A stretch of DNA of 7,443 nucleotides from positions 1 through 7,443 of the forward strand of contig JAEZIL010000230.1 of NCBI GenBank assembly GCA_023436685.1, written 5' to 3'. The translations under genes were made by a program, and so were the position numbers. Under the pieces are notes generated by a model. It was given only the letters and a program-made list of their open reading frames with translations. It did no database searches and had not been told where the DNA came from. Of this stretch, positions 5,743 to 7,443 are shown piece after piece; the stretch's first letter is position 1, and each line of letters opens with the position of its first letter. Origin of the DNA: Bacteroidota bacterium (GTDB lineage Bacteria > Bacteroidota > Bacteroidia > Chitinophagales > Chitinophagaceae).

Positions 5743-6165
5743 TTAATGTGGTACAACACCCGATGTAGCGTTCATATGCAACCAGAAACCACCGTCGGCC
5801 AGGAATGCAATAATAAACCAGATAAACAGCGTAAGTGGTATCAATACCATTATGATAAAACTCTTTACTTCATCTCCCAGGTGCATGAATATTGCTACTA
5901 TATAGCCCGCTTTGAATATGGTAAGCGCCATAAAGAAGAATACAACCAAAGCCTTGGCCATATTATGGCTAAAGAACATACCTATTATAACCTCAACAAC
6001 TGTTACAGCCAGTAAGATCCAGAATACTTTCCAGATACGTCCTATTTGCTTTTTACTTTCAGCAGAGTTGATATCTGTATGATGCGACATAACACCTGAA
6101 TACAGTTTCGACTGATCACCTTCGTACAGGTGTTGTATATTATCGTTATGATGATGACTTGACAT
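5743..6165 (-). CDS. Cytochrome c oxidase subunit IV (prokaryotic type)
   Basis: This 140-residue protein has a polar, His-rich N-terminus (MSSHHHNDNIQH..., SHH at 27-29) and three membrane helices (about 43-64, 70-95 and 102-123). The most diagnostic block is TIFKAGYIVAIFMHLGDEVK between helices 2 and 3, which is characteristic of bacterial oxidase subunit IV (COX4_pro/CyoD-like). Subunit IV is an accessory membrane subunit that supports assembly and stability of the complex. The frame is open to an ATG at 6240, but that extension would overlap the end of the subunit III gene by 37 bases. The ATG at 6165, 38 bp past the subunit III stop, gives the usual length and an MSSHHH start seen in relatives. 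Confidence 0.9.
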   Translation of the reverse strand: MSSHHHNDNIQHLYEGDQSKLYSGVMSHHTDINSAESKKQIGRIWKVFWILLAVTVVEVIIGMFFSHNMAKALVVFFFMALTIFKAGYIVAIFMHLGDEVKSFIIMVLIPLTLFIWFIIAFLADGGFWLHMNATSGVVPH

Positions 6166-6203
6166 GTATGATGCGTTTGTTGTGAATGAAAGATTTGTAA
6201 AAA

Positions 6204-6950
6204 TTATAGCAGGTAGAAGCAAGTAAATACAAATACCCAAACCAGGTCTACAAAGTGCCAGTACAGGCCCACTTTTTCAACCATTTCGTAGTGGCCACGG
6301 CGCTCGTAAGTTCCGTTTATTGTATTGATAAGAACTAAAATATTCAATAGAACGCCCGATGTAACGTGCGCACCGTGAAAGCCTGTAATAGTAAAGAAGT
6401 AATTATAGAAGTCGTGAGTAGCCTGCATACCATGCACCGGTAAAGCAGCTGCTACTTCAGGTTTATTCATTGCAAAAAAACCTTTGATAGTATCCAATGA
6501 AGCATTAGGATCAGTAAAAGAACCCCACCATGCACCTTGATGATGTAAGTGCGTCCATTCCCATGCCTGACAAGACAAGAAAGCTATACCGCCCACAATT
6601 GTCCATAACAACCATTTTATAACACCTTTACGATCTCCATAGTGGCCCGCATGCACAGCAAGTACCATTGTTACCGAGCTCATGATAAGGATAAAGGTCA
6701 TCAAGCTCACAAAAAGAAGCGGAAGATCCATATGCCCCATAAATGGGAATGAATGGAATACGTGGTTCGCATCGGGCCATACAGCGCTGAAAAAGCGGGT
6801 AGTACCGTATGCAATAAGAAATGCACCAAATGTGAATGCATCGGAAAGTAAGAAGATCCACATCATTATTTTACCATAGCTCACATTGAACGGTGAACGT
6901 CCACCTCCCCATACTTTAGTTTCTGCTGTTGTAGCTGCAGCTTGTGCCAT
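6204..6950 (-). CDS. Cytochrome c oxidase subunit III
   Basis: This 248-residue protein is a complete subunit III of a heme-copper oxidase. Subunit III is a membrane subunit that stabilises the catalytic subunit I during turnover. Five hydrophobic helices are visible at about 27-48, 77-100, 111-130, 182-210 and 226-246. Key family motifs are present: GIAFLSCQAWEW with the conserved Glu131, TITGFHGAHVTSGV (187-199), and the C-terminal VGLYWHFVDLVWVFVF. A loop of about 50 residues (132-181), including HHQGAWWGSFTDPNAS, separates the third and fourth helices. The ATG at 6950 follows a 57-bp gap after a second subunit III-like gene, and the two are probably one transcript. The encoded oxidase is expected to be a cytochrome c oxidase of the aa3 or caa3 kind, but the catalytic subunits are not in view. 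Confidence 0.95.
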   Translation of the reverse strand: MAQAAATTAETKVWGGGRSPFNVSYGKIMMWIFLLSDAFTFGAFLIAYGTTRFFSAVWPDANHVFHSFPFMGHMDLPLLFVSLMTFILIMSSVTMVLAVHAGHYGDRKGVIKWLLWTIVGGIAFLSCQAWEWTHLHHQGAWWGSFTDPNASLDTIKGFFAMNKPEVAAALPVHGMQATHDFYNYFFTITGFHGAHVTSGVLLNILVLINTINGTYERRGHYEMVEKVGLYWHFVDLVWVFVFTCFYLL

Positions 6951-7007
6951 AGATCGATTTATAAATTTCGGTTAGTTGTGAATACGCGTGCGAATTTCGA
7001 AAGTTTT

Positions 7008-7443
7008 TTATTGATTTGCCAGAAAGAACACAAATAAATAAATCCACAATATATCTACAAAGTGCCAGTAACTTGCAACAACCTCTAGACCTGTTGCAGA
7101 ATAAACCTTTACCTGTGTTCTAAAAGCCCTGAAAAATACTATTAAAAGAGCAACTATGCCACCTGCAATATGTAATAAGTGCAGGCCGGCAATTATAAAC
7201 AAAAAAGATTCGCTTGGGTTGCCATCTACACGTATATTACTGGCATATAGCTGGTTAAAACCTATCCACTGTAAGGCCATAAAAGCAATGCCTAAAATCA
7301 GCGTTGCGGTAATTAGCAACCTGTATTTAGGCATTTCGCGGCGCTTAAAAGCTTTAATGCCTAGTATCATGGTAATGCTGCTTATGAATATAGCAATGGT
7401 GGATACCCAAAATACAGGTGGCAGCTTATAATCAACCCAATTG
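7008..7443 (-). CDS. Second cytochrome oxidase subunit III-like protein, N-terminus missing
   Basis: The frame is open through the right edge, so the N-terminal part is missing and 144 residues are visible. A Met codon at 7370 is internal: the upstream codons (NWVDYKLPPVFWVSTIAIF...) continue a membrane helix typical of this family and should not be dropped. Visible blocks are the helix ending ITMILGIKAFKRREM, a second helix with GIAFMALQWIGFNQLY, a third with LFIIAGLHLLHIAGGIVALL, and the C-terminal SYWHFVDILWIYLFVFF, which closely parallels the neighbouring subunit III. In place of the conserved QxxE of that protein it has QWIG. Tandem subunit III genes of this kind are common in Bacteroidota. 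It is upstream in the same operon and probably contributes to the same oxidase. Confidence 0.9.
   Translation of the reverse strand, partial: NWVDYKLPPVFWVSTIAIFISSITMILGIKAFKRREMPKYRLLITATLILGIAFMALQWIGFNQLYASNIRVDGNPSESFLFIIAGLHLLHIAGGIVALLIVFFRAFRTQVKVYSATGLEVVASYWHFVDILWIYLFVFFLANQ

Noticed and set aside
6166..6240. N-terminal extension of subunit IV resembling a signal peptide
   Set aside because: The hydrophobic stretch overlaps the end of the subunit III gene, and subunit IV proteins do not carry a cleaved signal; the ATG at 6165 gives the usual length.

Overview
The window looks like ordinary chromosome from a member of the Bacteroidota, most likely the Chitinophagales/Chitinophagaceae side of the phylum. 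The grounds are AT-rich DNA, start codons that nearly all lack a Shine-Dalgarno sequence, several small Sec-exported or lipoprotein families common in this phylum (DUF2147, GIN-domain/DUF2807, YXWGXW-repeat and CAP proteins), and the arrangement of two tandem cytochrome oxidase subunit III genes followed by subunit IV, a SCO protein and DUF420. The lineage is inferred from protein style and gene order, not from a search.

Layout. Positions 1-153 (minus) hold the signal-peptide end of an exported protein that runs off the left edge. A divergent intergenic region of about 150 bp follows. The plus-strand block (306-2865) has an ECF sigma factor, a four-helix membrane protein that may be its partner, a two-helix protein of the low-affinity iron permease family, a YXWGXW-repeat exported protein and a CAP/SCP-domain exported protein. 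A 19-bp stem terminator at 2862-2905 closes this block and probably also serves the converging minus-strand genes. The minus-strand block is read from the right edge leftwards: a partial subunit III-like gene, subunit III, subunit IV, SCO, DUF420, a 73-residue CxxC membrane protein, a GIN-domain lipoprotein and a DUF2147 protein.

How the genes work together. The minus-strand block down to about 4198 is a cytochrome c oxidase operon tail. It encodes membrane subunits III and IV plus two likely assembly factors (SCO for copper delivery, DUF420), and the small CxxC protein is a candidate extra member. The sigma factor and the following membrane protein look like a regulatory pair, but their signal and targets cannot be read from the sequence.

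No mobile element, CRISPR array, tRNA or rRNA was seen, and nothing looks like a new defence or biosynthetic system. The most unusual signals are two perfect terminator-like hairpins placed early inside coding regions (iron permease family gene and SCO gene), a subunit III paralogue that lacks the family's conserved glutamate, the uncharacterised CxxC protein, and a single strong Shine-Dalgarno embedded in the end of the upstream gene.
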